From JAFEDN01 sp963832945 (GTDB lineage: Bacteria > Pseudomonadota > Gammaproteobacteria > Coxiellales > Coxiellaceae), in NCBI GenBank assembly GCA_963832945.1, contig CAWHVV010000007.1:620001-684000 (forward strand): 64,000 nt of DNA, in the 5' to 3' direction. Both the position numbers and the translations under genes were made by a program. Shown piece after piece: positions 27,169 to 34,776 of this stretch. Position 1 is the stretch's first letter, and the number at the start of each line of letters is the position of its first letter. The notes beneath the pieces are model-generated. The model worked only from the letters and a program-made list of their open reading frames with translations. It ran no database searches and was not told the origin of the DNA.

Positions 27169-28128
27169 TTATTCCCGTTGATGCTGGGCAATATGATCAG
27201 TTGTCTTAACTAACTGTGCAGCTATGCCCGGTTCAGTTGCTGAATGGCCTGCATCTGGGATGATATGAAGTTCGGCTGCTGGCCAGGCTTTATGTAAATC
27301 CCATGCATTCGTTACAGGACAGCACATATCATAGCGCCCATGCACAATGACACCTGGGATATGATGGATTTTATGTATGTCATTCAGTAATTGATCAGGT
27401 TCTAAAAACAATTGATTCAAAAAATAATAATTTTCAATGCAAGCTAGGGCTAATGCAAATTCTGGATCCCCAAAAGTTTCCAAGAGTTTTTCATTGGGAT
27501 ACAGCGAACTGACGCTGGCCTCCCATACGCTCCACGCATGTGCTGCTTTATATCGTAATGATCGGTCTTGACTGCTAAGACGCTGTTGATAAGCCAATTG
27601 CAAATTACTGCGTTCATTTTCGGGAATGATGGCAATAAAATTTGCCCAAGCCTCTGGAAAAATTTCACTGGCGCCAAATTGATACATAAAGGTTAATTCT
27701 TTAGGACGCCCCAAAAATATTCCTCGTAAAACAAGCTCAGTAATATGTTTTGGATGTCTTTGTGCATATGCTAAAGCCAAAGTGCTGCCCCATGAACCAC
27801 CAAACAACATCCAACGTTCTATTTTGAGAAGAACTCGTATTTTTTCAAAATCTGCGATTAGTTCCCACGTGGTATTTTCGCGAATTTCTGCATGAGGAGT
27901 GCTTTTACCACATCCTCGTTGGTCAACTAAAATAATGCGATATTGCTCTGGATTAAAATAACTTCGATGTATGGGCCGAATACCACTCCCAGGACCACCA
28001 TGGACAAATAATACTGGTTTCCCTTGTGGATTGCCGCATTCTTCATAGTAAATACTATGTAATTTCGAGACATTAAGGAATTCAGAACGATAAGGCTCAA
28101 TGACGGGGTATAAGAATGATTGCTTCAT
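27169..28128 (-). CDS. pip: Proline iminopeptidase
   Basis: 319-residue alpha/beta hydrolase of peptidase family S33, releasing N-terminal proline from peptides. Visible: oxyanion loop HGGPGSG (43-49), DQRGCGKS, the nucleophile elbow GGSWGS with Ser112, then the acid in HGRYDMCCP and the His in PDAGHSATEPG. Length is normal. It starts 3 bp after the stop of the regulator gene and is clearly co-transcribed. Its role may be to feed amino acids from host- or diet-derived peptides to the downstream dehydratase (inference). Confidence 0.92.
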   Translation of the reverse strand: MKQSFLYPVIEPYRSEFLNVSKLHSIYYEECGNPQGKPVLFVHGGPGSGIRPIHRSYFNPEQYRIILVDQRGCGKSTPHAEIRENTTWELIADFEKIRVLLKIERWMLFGGSWGSTLALAYAQRHPKHITELVLRGIFLGRPKELTFMYQFGASEIFPEAWANFIAIIPENERSNLQLAYQQRLSSQDRSLRYKAAHAWSVWEASVSSLYPNEKLLETFGDPEFALALACIENYYFLNQLFLEPDQLLNDIHKIHHIPGVIVHGRYDMCCPVTNAWDLHKAWPAAELHIIPDAGHSATEPGIAAQLVKTTDHIAQHQRE

Positions 28129-28130
28129 AA

Positions 28131-28814
28131 TTACCTCAAAATTGGATGAAATGATTTTAATGCATTATAAACGGAAGCTCGAGAAATACCCATTATTTCG
28201 GCAACAATACCAACTCCACCACGTAATTGTAATAGCCCTGATTCGTTCAAGGTCTGAATTAACTGACGGCGTTGCGTTAATGACAATGCTCTAGGGTCTA
28301 TGTTTTGCTCAGTTGCAAATGCTTCAATCATTTCACGCAGCTGAGTAGTTGATCGCGCACGCAAACTTTCTCGAATAGGAAGCATGGGTTGTTCAGAAGA
28401 AGTGAATTGGGTCAATACTCTTTGCACAGCTGAAAATAAGGAAATATCCAAATTTAAGCAAATCGCTGCAATAAATTGACCTCGGCTATTTTTTAAGCCA
28501 ATCGAAGTGCTTTTAACGGAACGACCATCTGGGAATCGATTTGGATAATTTTGAACGACCTCGGGAAATTTTGGGTCATTAATGCGTGCTAACCCGAGTT
28601 CTGTGGTTGGTTCTCCGATATTGCGGCCAGACAATGGGCAAGTAATGGCAATAATGGAGTGCTCGGGTTGAGTTAAATCATGAAGCACCACTTCACAGCA
28701 AGGTGCAAACATTTTTCCAAGTGCTTCAACAATTTTTTTTGCTTCACGCAATAACAGCGCATTTTCAGCGAAATTTTCGGTTTTCTGTTTGTTTAGATTT
28801 TTTTCACTAGACAT
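28131..28814 (-). CDS. YheO/DauR-type transcriptional regulator
   Basis: 227 residues. The N-terminal PAS-like sensor domain of the YheO family is seen in CCEVVLHDLTQPEHSIIAIT and RSVKSTSIGLKNSRGQFIAA. The C-terminal DauR-type helix-turn-helix is SLTQRRQLIQTLNESGLLQL followed by VGIVAEIMGISRASVYNALK. DauR itself controls D-arginine use; the ligand here is unknown. It is the first gene of the pip-SDR-dehydratase-ridA operon and a palindrome upstream (28834-28865) is a likely operator. Confidence 0.87.
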   Translation of the reverse strand: MSSEKNLNKQKTENFAENALLLREAKKIVEALGKMFAPCCEVVLHDLTQPEHSIIAITCPLSGRNIGEPTTELGLARINDPKFPEVVQNYPNRFPDGRSVKSTSIGLKNSRGQFIAAICLNLDISLFSAVQRVLTQFTSSEQPMLPIRESLRARSTTQLREMIEAFATEQNIDPRALSLTQRRQLIQTLNESGLLQLRGGVGIVAEIMGISRASVYNALKSFHPILR

Positions 28815-28833
28815 AGGACTCTTTCTCTTAACA

Positions 28834-28865
28834 TGACAAACTGTATAGTATTATACATAATGTCA
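28834..28865. promoter_or_regulatory. Palindromic operator candidate before the regulator operon
   Basis: A 32-bp dyad: TGACA-N3-TGTATA on the left mirrors TATACA-N3-TGTCA on the right. The left half (AAACTGTAT) recurs immediately downstream at ~28865-28873. It lies in the promoter region just upstream of the regulator's start and likely binds it. Confidence 0.5.
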
Positions 28866-28913
28866 AACTGTATTGCAATAGTCATTGTCAAGCGTTAAAT
28901 CGCGAATTTGCAG

Positions 28914-28930
28914 GTGCAATTTGGGTGTAA
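28914..28930. repeat. GTGTAA-type paired box, island-1 right side
   Basis: GTGCAATTTGGGTGTAA, nearly identical to 22083-22099 and 34394-34411. It lies ~130 bp before the right att copy. What follows (TGCCGAGAAAAA..ATAGAAA) resembles the sequence after 34394. Confidence 0.45.
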
Positions 28931-29058
28931 ATGTGCCGAGAAAAATATAGAAATTTATAGAAGTTTAAGTCAAAATACAGAAGATCAAAAAACTAAAAAA
29001 GGCTTTAAATATAGATAGATAGAAAAATATAGAACATAATAGAAAACCCGATATGGGT

Positions 29059-29109
29059 ACTGTTAATCACTTGGTCGGCAGTTCAAATCTGTCCCGGGGA
29101 GCCAAATAA
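29059..29109 (+). other. Right attachment site of island 1 (tRNA-Asn 3' fragment)
   Basis: Exact 51-bp copy of 21978-22028. The rest of the tRNA is absent, so it is an att remnant, not a gene. It is followed 42 bp later by a paired ATGTAGAAG box. Confidence 0.92.
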
Positions 29110-29150
29110 ATCAATGAGTTACTGGAAATTTCCAAAATGATTAAAAGTTC

Positions 29151-29171
29151 ATGTAGAAGCAATGTAGAAGG
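29151..29171. repeat. Paired ATGTAGAAG box after att site
   Basis: ATGTAGAAG occurs twice, 2 bp apart. The same block lies at 42832-42852, at the same distance after the second island's right att copy. Possible arm-type integrase site; inference. Confidence 0.45.
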
Positions 29172-29259
29172 ATTATATCAGGATTTTTGAGGGTCTTCGG
29201 GGCTTTTTCGTTTTCGGAGGCGTTTTTAGCCGATACAATAGTTGATGCAAAGGATTCTG

Positions 29260-29376
29260 ATGCATGTTTTCGAATTTATTATTCAACTTCTAAAAGCTGT
29301 TACTTGGCCTGCTGTGGCTATTTATGCGATTTGGGTTTTTAAACCAGAGTTAAAAAAGTCCTTAAGTAGGTGTTAA
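29260..29376 (+). pseudogene. Small membrane-protein gene cut off by IS insertion
   Basis: A good ribosome binding site (AAAGGATTCTG) precedes an ATG opening MHVFEFIIQLLKAVTWPAVA and IYAIWVFKPELKKSL, an N-terminal transmembrane helix followed by a basic turn. This start type is common in accessory-region proteins with a TM helix and a cytosolic coiled coil. The IS21-like element begins at 29371 and supplies the TGT-TAA stop, so only 38 residues remain. Confidence 0.65.
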
Positions 29377-29486
29377 CGGCTGAGAAAACGCGCGTAAAAA
29401 TGGCGAAGCGAGGAGCTGTTAATTTTGAATGAATGACCGGCCCCAGAAAGGAATTTTTTCTGAGGGCTACTCAATTCAGTAGAAAA

Positions 29487-30269
29487 TTAATGGTGGGCGC
29501 TGGAAGATGTTTTCTTGTGTTGTGCGCGAGTTGCTTTCTGTCGAGAAGATTTTTCTCTAGATTCCTTCACCCGATAAGATTCGGCATCTATGTGAATAAT
29601 TTCAGAATGGTGAACAAGCCGGTCGATGAGAGAAACCACACAAGCGGCATTAGGAAAGATCTCCGCCCATTCAGAAAAAGCCTTGTTAGTGGTTACCAAC
29701 GTAGATTTTTTCTCATATCGTCGAGAAATAATTTCAAATAATAAATCGGCATGGCGGTTAGAATAAGAGAGATACCCCACTTCATCGATACAAAGTAAAG
29801 CAGGTTTAGAATAATGCTGGATACGACGATGAAGGGCCCGATCTCCATCCTGGGCGGACAGATCGTTAAGCATCTGCCCGGCGGTGGTGAATAAAGCGGT
29901 CTGTCCCTTTAAAACAGCTTGATAAGCGATATTAGAAGCGATGGTGGATTTACCGACGCCATTGGGTCCACAAAAAATGACATTAGTCGCCGCAGCCAGG
30001 AACTCCAAACTCAGAAGTTCTTCAATCGCTTGTCGATCACATTGTTTAGGCCAACTCCAGTCAAATTGAGCCAGGGGTTTAAAGCGGCCAATGTGAGCAG
30101 AAGCCAGGCGCCGTTTCAGGCCACGATCAGTCCGTTGAGTTTCTTCCCAATGAAGTAAATCAGCTAGCCAGGGAGCCTCTTTGACTTCTTCCCAGTGGGT
30201 TAATAATCCGTAAAGTTTTAATGCCTGAGCACGTTGATATAAATGAGCGTAATGATTAGGATGATTCAT
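29487..30269 (-). CDS. istB: IS21-family helper ATPase IstB
   Basis: 260-residue AAA+ protein that assists IstA in target selection and strand transfer. Walker A is GPNGVGKST (within VIFCGPNGVGKSTIASNIAY) and Walker B is LLCIDEVGYL. The N-terminal domain (LYGLLTHWEEVKEAPWLADL) is typical for the family. The Arg/Lys/Ser-rich C-terminal tail (SREKSSRQKATRAQHKK) is an extension probably binding DNA. It overlaps the istA stop by 14 bp, so the two are coupled. Confidence 0.95.
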   Translation of the reverse strand: MNHPNHYAHLYQRAQALKLYGLLTHWEEVKEAPWLADLLHWEETQRTDRGLKRRLASAHIGRFKPLAQFDWSWPKQCDRQAIEELLSLEFLAAATNVIFCGPNGVGKSTIASNIAYQAVLKGQTALFTTAGQMLNDLSAQDGDRALHRRIQHYSKPALLCIDEVGYLSYSNRHADLLFEIISRRYEKKSTLVTTNKAFSEWAEIFPNAACVVSLIDRLVHHSEIIHIDAESYRVKESREKSSRQKATRAQHKKTSSSAHH

Positions 30270-31812
30270 GGTTGATGTTCTCCGTTTTGTTCTCTATAGG
30301 GTTTGGTGTTGAAGGGTTTGTGGCGTGTTCGTTGGCTAATTGATCATAAATAGCGAGGGAATGGGGTTGGACCACCATTTTTTGAACCCGCTCATCCTGA
30401 GGCAGTTCGACTGGAATGGGTGGTGGTTGTCGACTGAGTTTTCGGCGCTTTTCCAGGATTAAACGCACGGTATTCGGATGAGGTGAATGGCAAGCCAAAG
30501 CTTGTGAAACGGCGATATTGAGTTCCTGAGCGCCGTAGCAATCCAGGCAAATTAATAAATCATTGACGATCCTTCGCAAAGCATAATGATGATGAGCGGC
30601 CTGGATCAGGAAGGCTGAGCATGCCGGGGCGGATTGGATTAACCGATCCTGGCCGCGATTGAGGCGAGCTTTTGCTTTTTGTTGGGCTAAGGCTTCAATA
30701 TGCTGGGCGTCTTCAATTTGGCGGCCTTTATCGTAACAGCGAGCATGTTGGGCAATGATATTGGCCACTCCGTCGATAATGGTCACGGTTTCCGGTTCAG
30801 CCACCACGGTGAGCAGGCGCCTCACGGCGGTATGTGGTACGGAATAATCGTTGAGATCAAAGCGAATATAAGGTGTTTTACCGACTCTGACCTCGACCCG
30901 CTCAGCGGTAGGATAAGGATGATCGGGTAATTGAAACAGAAGAGGTTTCTCCTGTTCAAAGACAGCCCGAACGGATTTTGAAAATTCTTCGGGACAAGGC
31001 CGATTGGCGGCCTGGGTATCAGCCCAGTACTGTGCCTGATGATTTAAATCTTCTACGGTTTTCCAAATTCTGGCAGGGAAAAAATTATCGCGCACATAAC
31101 GGATAGCGCGCTCAACCCGACCTTTTTCATTACCCCGGGCAACAGCGACTGGCCGGGGTTCAAAGCGATAATGCGCTGAAAAATCTAATAAAGTGGGATT
31201 AAAGCGAATGGCGTCTCCCTGGCGTTCCAGCACGGCGCTTTTCAAATTGTCATAGAGCAACACTTTGGGCACACCGCCAAAGGACTGGAAAGCCGCTTCA
31301 TGTCCCCGTAAAAAGTTACTCATGCGGGCGTCGAGATAAAATCGCAGAAAAATTTTTCTCGAATAACTCAAGACCATCACAAAAGCCATTAAGGACCGTT
31401 TGGCTTTGCCGATGGTGATGGAACCAAAATGAGCCCAGTCGACTTGAGCCTGTTCACCGGGTAAGGTGCGTAAACGCAGATAGGCTTCGGGCATTGGTTG
31501 TGGCCGATGTAACGCGATCTGATGCCTAAAGTGGTCTGGCCCACCGGTGTAGCCGCGTTCACAGGCCATTGAATACAGACGGCTGGCGGTGAGGTTGGGG
31601 AATCGCCCTAAAGTCTCCATGACCCAGGGTAAAAAAGGGTCGAGAATGGATTTTTTAGGGACGATCACGGATTTAGAAATACCTGCCTGAGCCAGTACAC
31701 GCCTGACTGTGCTGTGGTGGATGGAAAATTGTCGGGCAATCGTGCCGATGGGCCATTGCTCGACATGATAGAAACGCAAGATTTTAGCTTCCAGGTCATC
31801 AGAAATAGTCAT
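30256..31812 (-). CDS. istA: IS21-family transposase IstA
   Basis: 518-residue DDE transposase. The N-terminal helix-turn-helix (IGTIARQFSIHHSTVRRVLA) binds the IS ends. The RNase H-like catalytic core has its Asp in QVDWAHFGS, its second Asp in LLYDNLKS and its Glu in KGRVERAIRYVR. A C-terminal beta-barrel region follows. Full length and intact here, so this copy is probably active and could mobilise the broken second copy in trans. Confidence 0.95.
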   Translation of the reverse strand: MTISDDLEAKILRFYHVEQWPIGTIARQFSIHHSTVRRVLAQAGISKSVIVPKKSILDPFLPWVMETLGRFPNLTASRLYSMACERGYTGGPDHFRHQIALHRPQPMPEAYLRLRTLPGEQAQVDWAHFGSITIGKAKRSLMAFVMVLSYSRKIFLRFYLDARMSNFLRGHEAAFQSFGGVPKVLLYDNLKSAVLERQGDAIRFNPTLLDFSAHYRFEPRPVAVARGNEKGRVERAIRYVRDNFFPARIWKTVEDLNHQAQYWADTQAANRPCPEEFSKSVRAVFEQEKPLLFQLPDHPYPTAERVEVRVGKTPYIRFDLNDYSVPHTAVRRLLTVVAEPETVTIIDGVANIIAQHARCYDKGRQIEDAQHIEALAQQKAKARLNRGQDRLIQSAPACSAFLIQAAHHHYALRRIVNDLLICLDCYGAQELNIAVSQALACHSPHPNTVRLILEKRRKLSRQPPPIPVELPQDERVQKMVVQPHSLAIYDQLANEHATNPSTPNPIENKTENINHESS

Positions 31813-31829
31813 TCAAGTGCTCCAAAGGT

Positions 31830-32285
31830 TTAAAGGGAAGTACACCCAGGAGGTCCTTGTGGTTGTGCTGACGCACGCACCTGGGAAAAACGGCGTAAAA
31901 AACCGGGGCGAAGGAATCTCCAGCCGGAATTCCCGCAAAAATGACAGGAAGTCTCGGAGTTTTTGGCTTCAGGGACTCGCCGCCGGGTTTTTTTAACCTT
32001 GAGGATCACTAGATCATGAATGGGCGTTTCCTGGGAACGGTGATGCGTTACTTTTTGTGATTGACGCTGTCTTTGGCGTTGCCGATAACGTTGTTGTCGC
32101 AGGGCTTGCCTGAGCTTACCCTGCCGGGTTTGCCGGTAACGTTGAGCGGCGGCGCGCAGTGAAGTCGCTCGTGCCAGACCAGCGCAAGGACCTGGGCAAT
32201 AAATCTGGCCCCGGTCACAAGCGCGGCAGATGATTACCCGGCGGCGGCAACGGGAGCAATGATATAAGCGTGCGGAATTTTCCAT
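31830..32285 (-). CDS. IS-encoded basic zinc-ribbon protein
   Basis: 151 residues. The N-terminus has two CxxC-type pairs (CSRCRRR, then CRACDRGQIYCPGPC), consistent with a zinc finger. A very basic Gln/Arg-rich helix follows (RQALRQQRYRQRQRQRQSQK), and then a CHFCGNSGW pair. It lies 17 bp upstream of istA in the same direction and inside the IS ends. Some IS21 relatives carry such an accessory gene; its role (DNA binding, target choice or regulation) is unknown. In copy 2 it is broken by a 92-bp deletion. Confidence 0.75.
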   Translation of the reverse strand: MENSARLYHCSRCRRRVIICRACDRGQIYCPGPCAGLARATSLRAAAQRYRQTRQGKLRQALRQQRYRQRQRQRQSQKVTHHRSQETPIHDLVILKVKKTRRRVPEAKNSETSCHFCGNSGWRFLRPGFLRRFSQVRASAQPQGPPGCTSL

Positions 32286-32629
32286 CAGACATCCAGCGCT
32301 GACGAAAAATAAATGGGTTAGCTGTGCGATGGGATCGAAAAATGCGGTATAATAAACCCGGGTCGCGGCAGTCGAGGGGGTGACAGTGATTGGGGTTCAA
32401 AATCAACAACTTTCACCAGATAGCGTCAGCAGCGACCTTATTATCGCTCTTATTTCCATCCGTAAACTGTTTTTTATCAGAAAATTTCTTCTTTGCTTTC
32501 ATCAAAAAGTCGAGTTCCCCTGAAAGTGAGTCCTCTTCCCGTGCTGTGTTCCGCGGCAGCCGTGGATAGCCGTGGACAACGTCCTTGTTGCCCACTGGCT
32601 ACCCACCGCTGCTTCGCGACTCAACGCTC

Positions 32630-32697
32630 CGCCGTGGATAACTCGCTATCCTTCGCCTTCCAGGCGAAGGACTTAACGCGAGTTACCCACCGCTTCG
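32630..32697. repeat. Large inverted repeat inside the IS21-like right end
   Basis: GTGGATAACTCGC...TCCTTCGCC pairs with GGCGAAGGA...GCGAGTTACCCAC around a TTCCA loop. The surrounding 32286-32740 is GC-rich and has no gene I trust. The same sequence is in copy 2 (~47842-47909). Confidence 0.6.
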
Positions 32698-32803
32698 CTT
32701 TAAAAAAAGTTTTTGATAAAAAATACTGAAATGATATTTTAGATTAATTGGTACGATTAATACTCCTTCGCCAGATTTACGCGGTTTTTAGCCGCCATCT
32801 ACA

Positions 32804-33443
32804 TTGGGAGCTAAACGATCCGCAGCTTAAAGTCATTATGTTGACAGGTAAAGCGTCACAAGACACTGTCATTAAAGCTTTTAATGATAAGAAAATTCAT
32901 CGTTACGTATCCAAGGGAGAACCTGATTACAAAAAACTTTATCAATATGTTAAGGAATTACAAGTTGAGTTTTTCTTTGACTTCTCAAAATTTATCCTGG
33001 ATTCTCTGAAAGAAAGTAAAAATAAAATTTTGGAAAATAAATCGTTCATTGAACTTTTCGATAAAGTTGTTCGAGAAAATAATATCATTGAATACTATCT
33101 CTTAGATGAATCCGGGAGTTTCTTATTGTTAGACGAGACCGGTGATCATCAAGTTTGGCTTATTATCAAATCTAAAGCAGATTTTCACCATTTTTATGAA
33201 CTTGCGCAAGACGATCGCGACTTGCCTGCTGAAACATTAAAAAAATTGAAAGATCGTAAAATATTAACGCATTTTAAAAATTTTAAAGAATCCACGACTT
33301 CCGCTCACTCATGGCATTTCCTGGAAGCTCAACCGTTAGACAAAGAGCAGGGGTTTTATTACGCAATCACTAAAAATGACAAGCATTTTCAAATGAAACG
33401 CACTGACATTAAACCCTATCAAGAATTTTTAAATCAGGAGTAG
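32804..33443 (+). pseudogene. Response-regulator gene with its 5' end removed by the IS
   Basis: The frame enters from the IS end at 32804. The first native residues are the second half of a CheY-like receiver domain: LKVIMLTGKASQDTVIKAF, then the conserved Lys in HRYVSKGEPDY. The phosphoacceptor Asp half is missing. The C-terminal ~150 residues (FDKVVRENNIIEYYLLDESG, LAQDDRDLPAETLKKLKDRK, LEAQPLDKEQGFYYAITKND) form an output domain I do not recognise. A start inside the IS (32748) would give a fused 231-residue protein, so expression is not excluded. Confidence 0.75.
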
Positions 33444-33708
33444 TAATCCTGATAATCTTCAGTGATGTTGGTGGGTTTAATGGTACTCAAGTCAACCACT
33501 CAGAAGAAGCTTAACCATTAAAGTTATTTGCGGCATCATTTGCCAGAGTAGTATCTCAATTATTACTCATCATGTCATTGATTTCTTTCGTGCTATATCA
33601 GTGTCATTACGATACTGAGCTTGCGAATGGGAAGCAGTGCAAACTCGCTCAATCGTAATGACAGCCTCACCGGCCAGGCCTGCGACGTAAATGCTTGAAC
33701 AAAAACTT

Positions 33709-33831
33709 CCTGCCTATCCGGTTGTCACTTAATATGGGGTTTATTCACACTGGAAACTTCCAAGTAAGCTAAGGCAGCCCTGTGGCGCGTTGTAGGCCCA
33801 TCAGCATTATGTAACAACCGAATAGGCAGGC
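33709..33831. mobile_element. MITE-like element with 7-bp target duplication (A)
   Basis: Terminal inverted repeats CCTGCCTATCCGGTTGT and, inverted, CCTGCCTATTCGGTTGT (one mismatch). It is flanked by AAAACTT at 33702-33708 and 33832-33838. Non-coding, 123 bp. The stretch 33444-33708 before it holds no gene. Confidence 0.7.
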
Positions 33832-33886
33832 AAAACTTATCAGATCATGACTCTATAGCCGCGCGTTGATTGCCATGCCTACATTG

Positions 33887-34030
33887 GCATATCATTACCC
33901 ACAAATTAGTTTAACCAGTTTTTGGTCGTTTTAAGTGCAATATTTGCTTTGTATTCGCGCATTATTGAGAAAAATATAATCAATTACAGGTCAATAAAAG
34001 CCCGTAACTGACTTGTGGGTAATGATATGC
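33887..34030. mobile_element. MITE-like element with 7-bp target duplication (B)
   Basis: 18-bp perfect terminal inverted repeats (GCATATCATTACCCACAA). It is flanked by TACATTG at 33880-33886 and 34031-34037. Non-coding, 144 bp, and different in sequence from element A. Confidence 0.8.
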
Positions 34031-34109
34031 TACATTGGCGGACAGTTAAAAAAAACCTTTGCCGGTAATTTTTTCAAATAAAAATTAATGTTACCCAACA
34101 GCGAAGCTA

Positions 34110-34133
34110 CGTCACTGAGTTTACTCAGTGACG
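34110..34133. repeat. Perfect 10-bp hairpin
   Basis: CGTCACTGAG-TTTA-CTCAGTGACG. It could be a terminator or a repetitive extragenic palindrome; no T-run follows. The gene-free region 34038-34301 shows nothing else clear. Confidence 0.5.
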
Positions 34134-34301
34134 CGCGCTTATCGCCGAAACGGTAAGTCATTTAATTTAAAATAAATTCTTGTGCCTCGCGTCACGGAAG
34201 AGGATGTGCGCCACTAAAAGAGGCGTGACGCCAGCAGCATTATTCTTGGAAAAAAACCTGCTTTAAAAATAAATCGTTGATTGTTCTATACATATTAACT
34301 A

Positions 34302-34350
34302 TTAATCAGCGGGTCGCTGGTTCGATCCCAGCACGGCCCATCAATAAAAT
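34302..34350 (+). other. Left attachment remnant of island 2 (tRNA 3' half, probably Lys)
   Basis: 49 bp from the anticodon loop to past the CCA position (TTAATCAGCGGGTCGCTGG..., T-arm GGTTCGATCCC, end GGCCCATCA) recur at 42744-42792 with one mismatch. The 5' half of the tRNA is absent here, so this is an att copy. The pattern TTAATCA...GGTCGC...GCACG.CCCA matches gammaproteobacterial tRNA-Lys best. Confidence 0.8.
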
Positions 34351-34393
34351 CAAATACTTAGGTTAACAGTTTTCAACGGACTGGTAGGTCCGG

Positions 34394-34411
34394 GTGTAAT
34401 CTGGGTGTTAA
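34394..34411. repeat. GTGTAA-type paired box after island-2 left att
   Basis: GTGTAATCTGGGTGTTAA lies ~44 bp after the att copy. It is the same type of box as at 22083 (55 bp after the tRNA-Asn att). The remaining 34412-34776 has one weak hairpin (34563-34584) and no gene I support. Confidence 0.45.
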
Positions 34412-34776
34412 CCTGCCAAGAAAATAATAGAAAAAGTGAGAAGTTAATAGATTTTTAGAGAAAAATTTCACCATAACTATGGATATCAGGCATGTTCCAT
34501 GTATCATTATAGATAGCTCATCTACCATCTGTTATGCAGGGTCAGTGTGGAAGGAATATCTGGAGTCGTCCTTGAGGGCGACTCTAGCCACTTTGTTTCT
34601 GAATCCGCCTTCTCTCTATTGATGTTTTATTTGTTCAAATACAGCGCATTAAAACTGCGTGCTCTAAAAATGTTGACCCTTCTTTCATCATGTGGAATTA
34701 TACTGCAAATGCTATTACTTTGGGTGTCCATCGGAGTGGGATAAAGTCAAAACTTGTAACTTATAAAAGGTAAAAA

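Larger units (their letters stand above)
29371..32803 (-). mobile_element. IS21-like insertion sequence, copy 1 (intact)
   Basis: 3433 bp, bounded by comparison with the second copy at 42883-48015. The ends are TG...CA as in IS21: TGTTAACGGC on the left and the complement TGTAGATGGC on the right, each followed by a GTAAA-containing internal repeat. It carries istA, istB and a zinc-ribbon gene, all minus strand. No target duplication is evident, so flanks may have been rearranged. Confidence 0.9.

Noticed and set aside
29059..29109. Second tRNA-Asn gene
   Set aside because: Only the 3' part from the anticodon arm is present; no acceptor 5' strand or D-arm. It is an att copy.
32413..32729. Small reading frames on both strands in the IS right end (60 and 78 codons)
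   Set aside because: They overlap each other and the inverted repeats, lack ribosome binding sites and look like products of a GC-rich palindromic region.
34302..34350. tRNA-Lys gene at 34302 or 42744
   Set aside because: Both lack the 5' half; they are attachment remnants.
34547..34744. 65-codon frame between island-2 att and the WD40-like gene
   Set aside because: Composition is partly hydrophobic but there is no ribosome binding site or recognisable pattern, and it overlaps a small hairpin.
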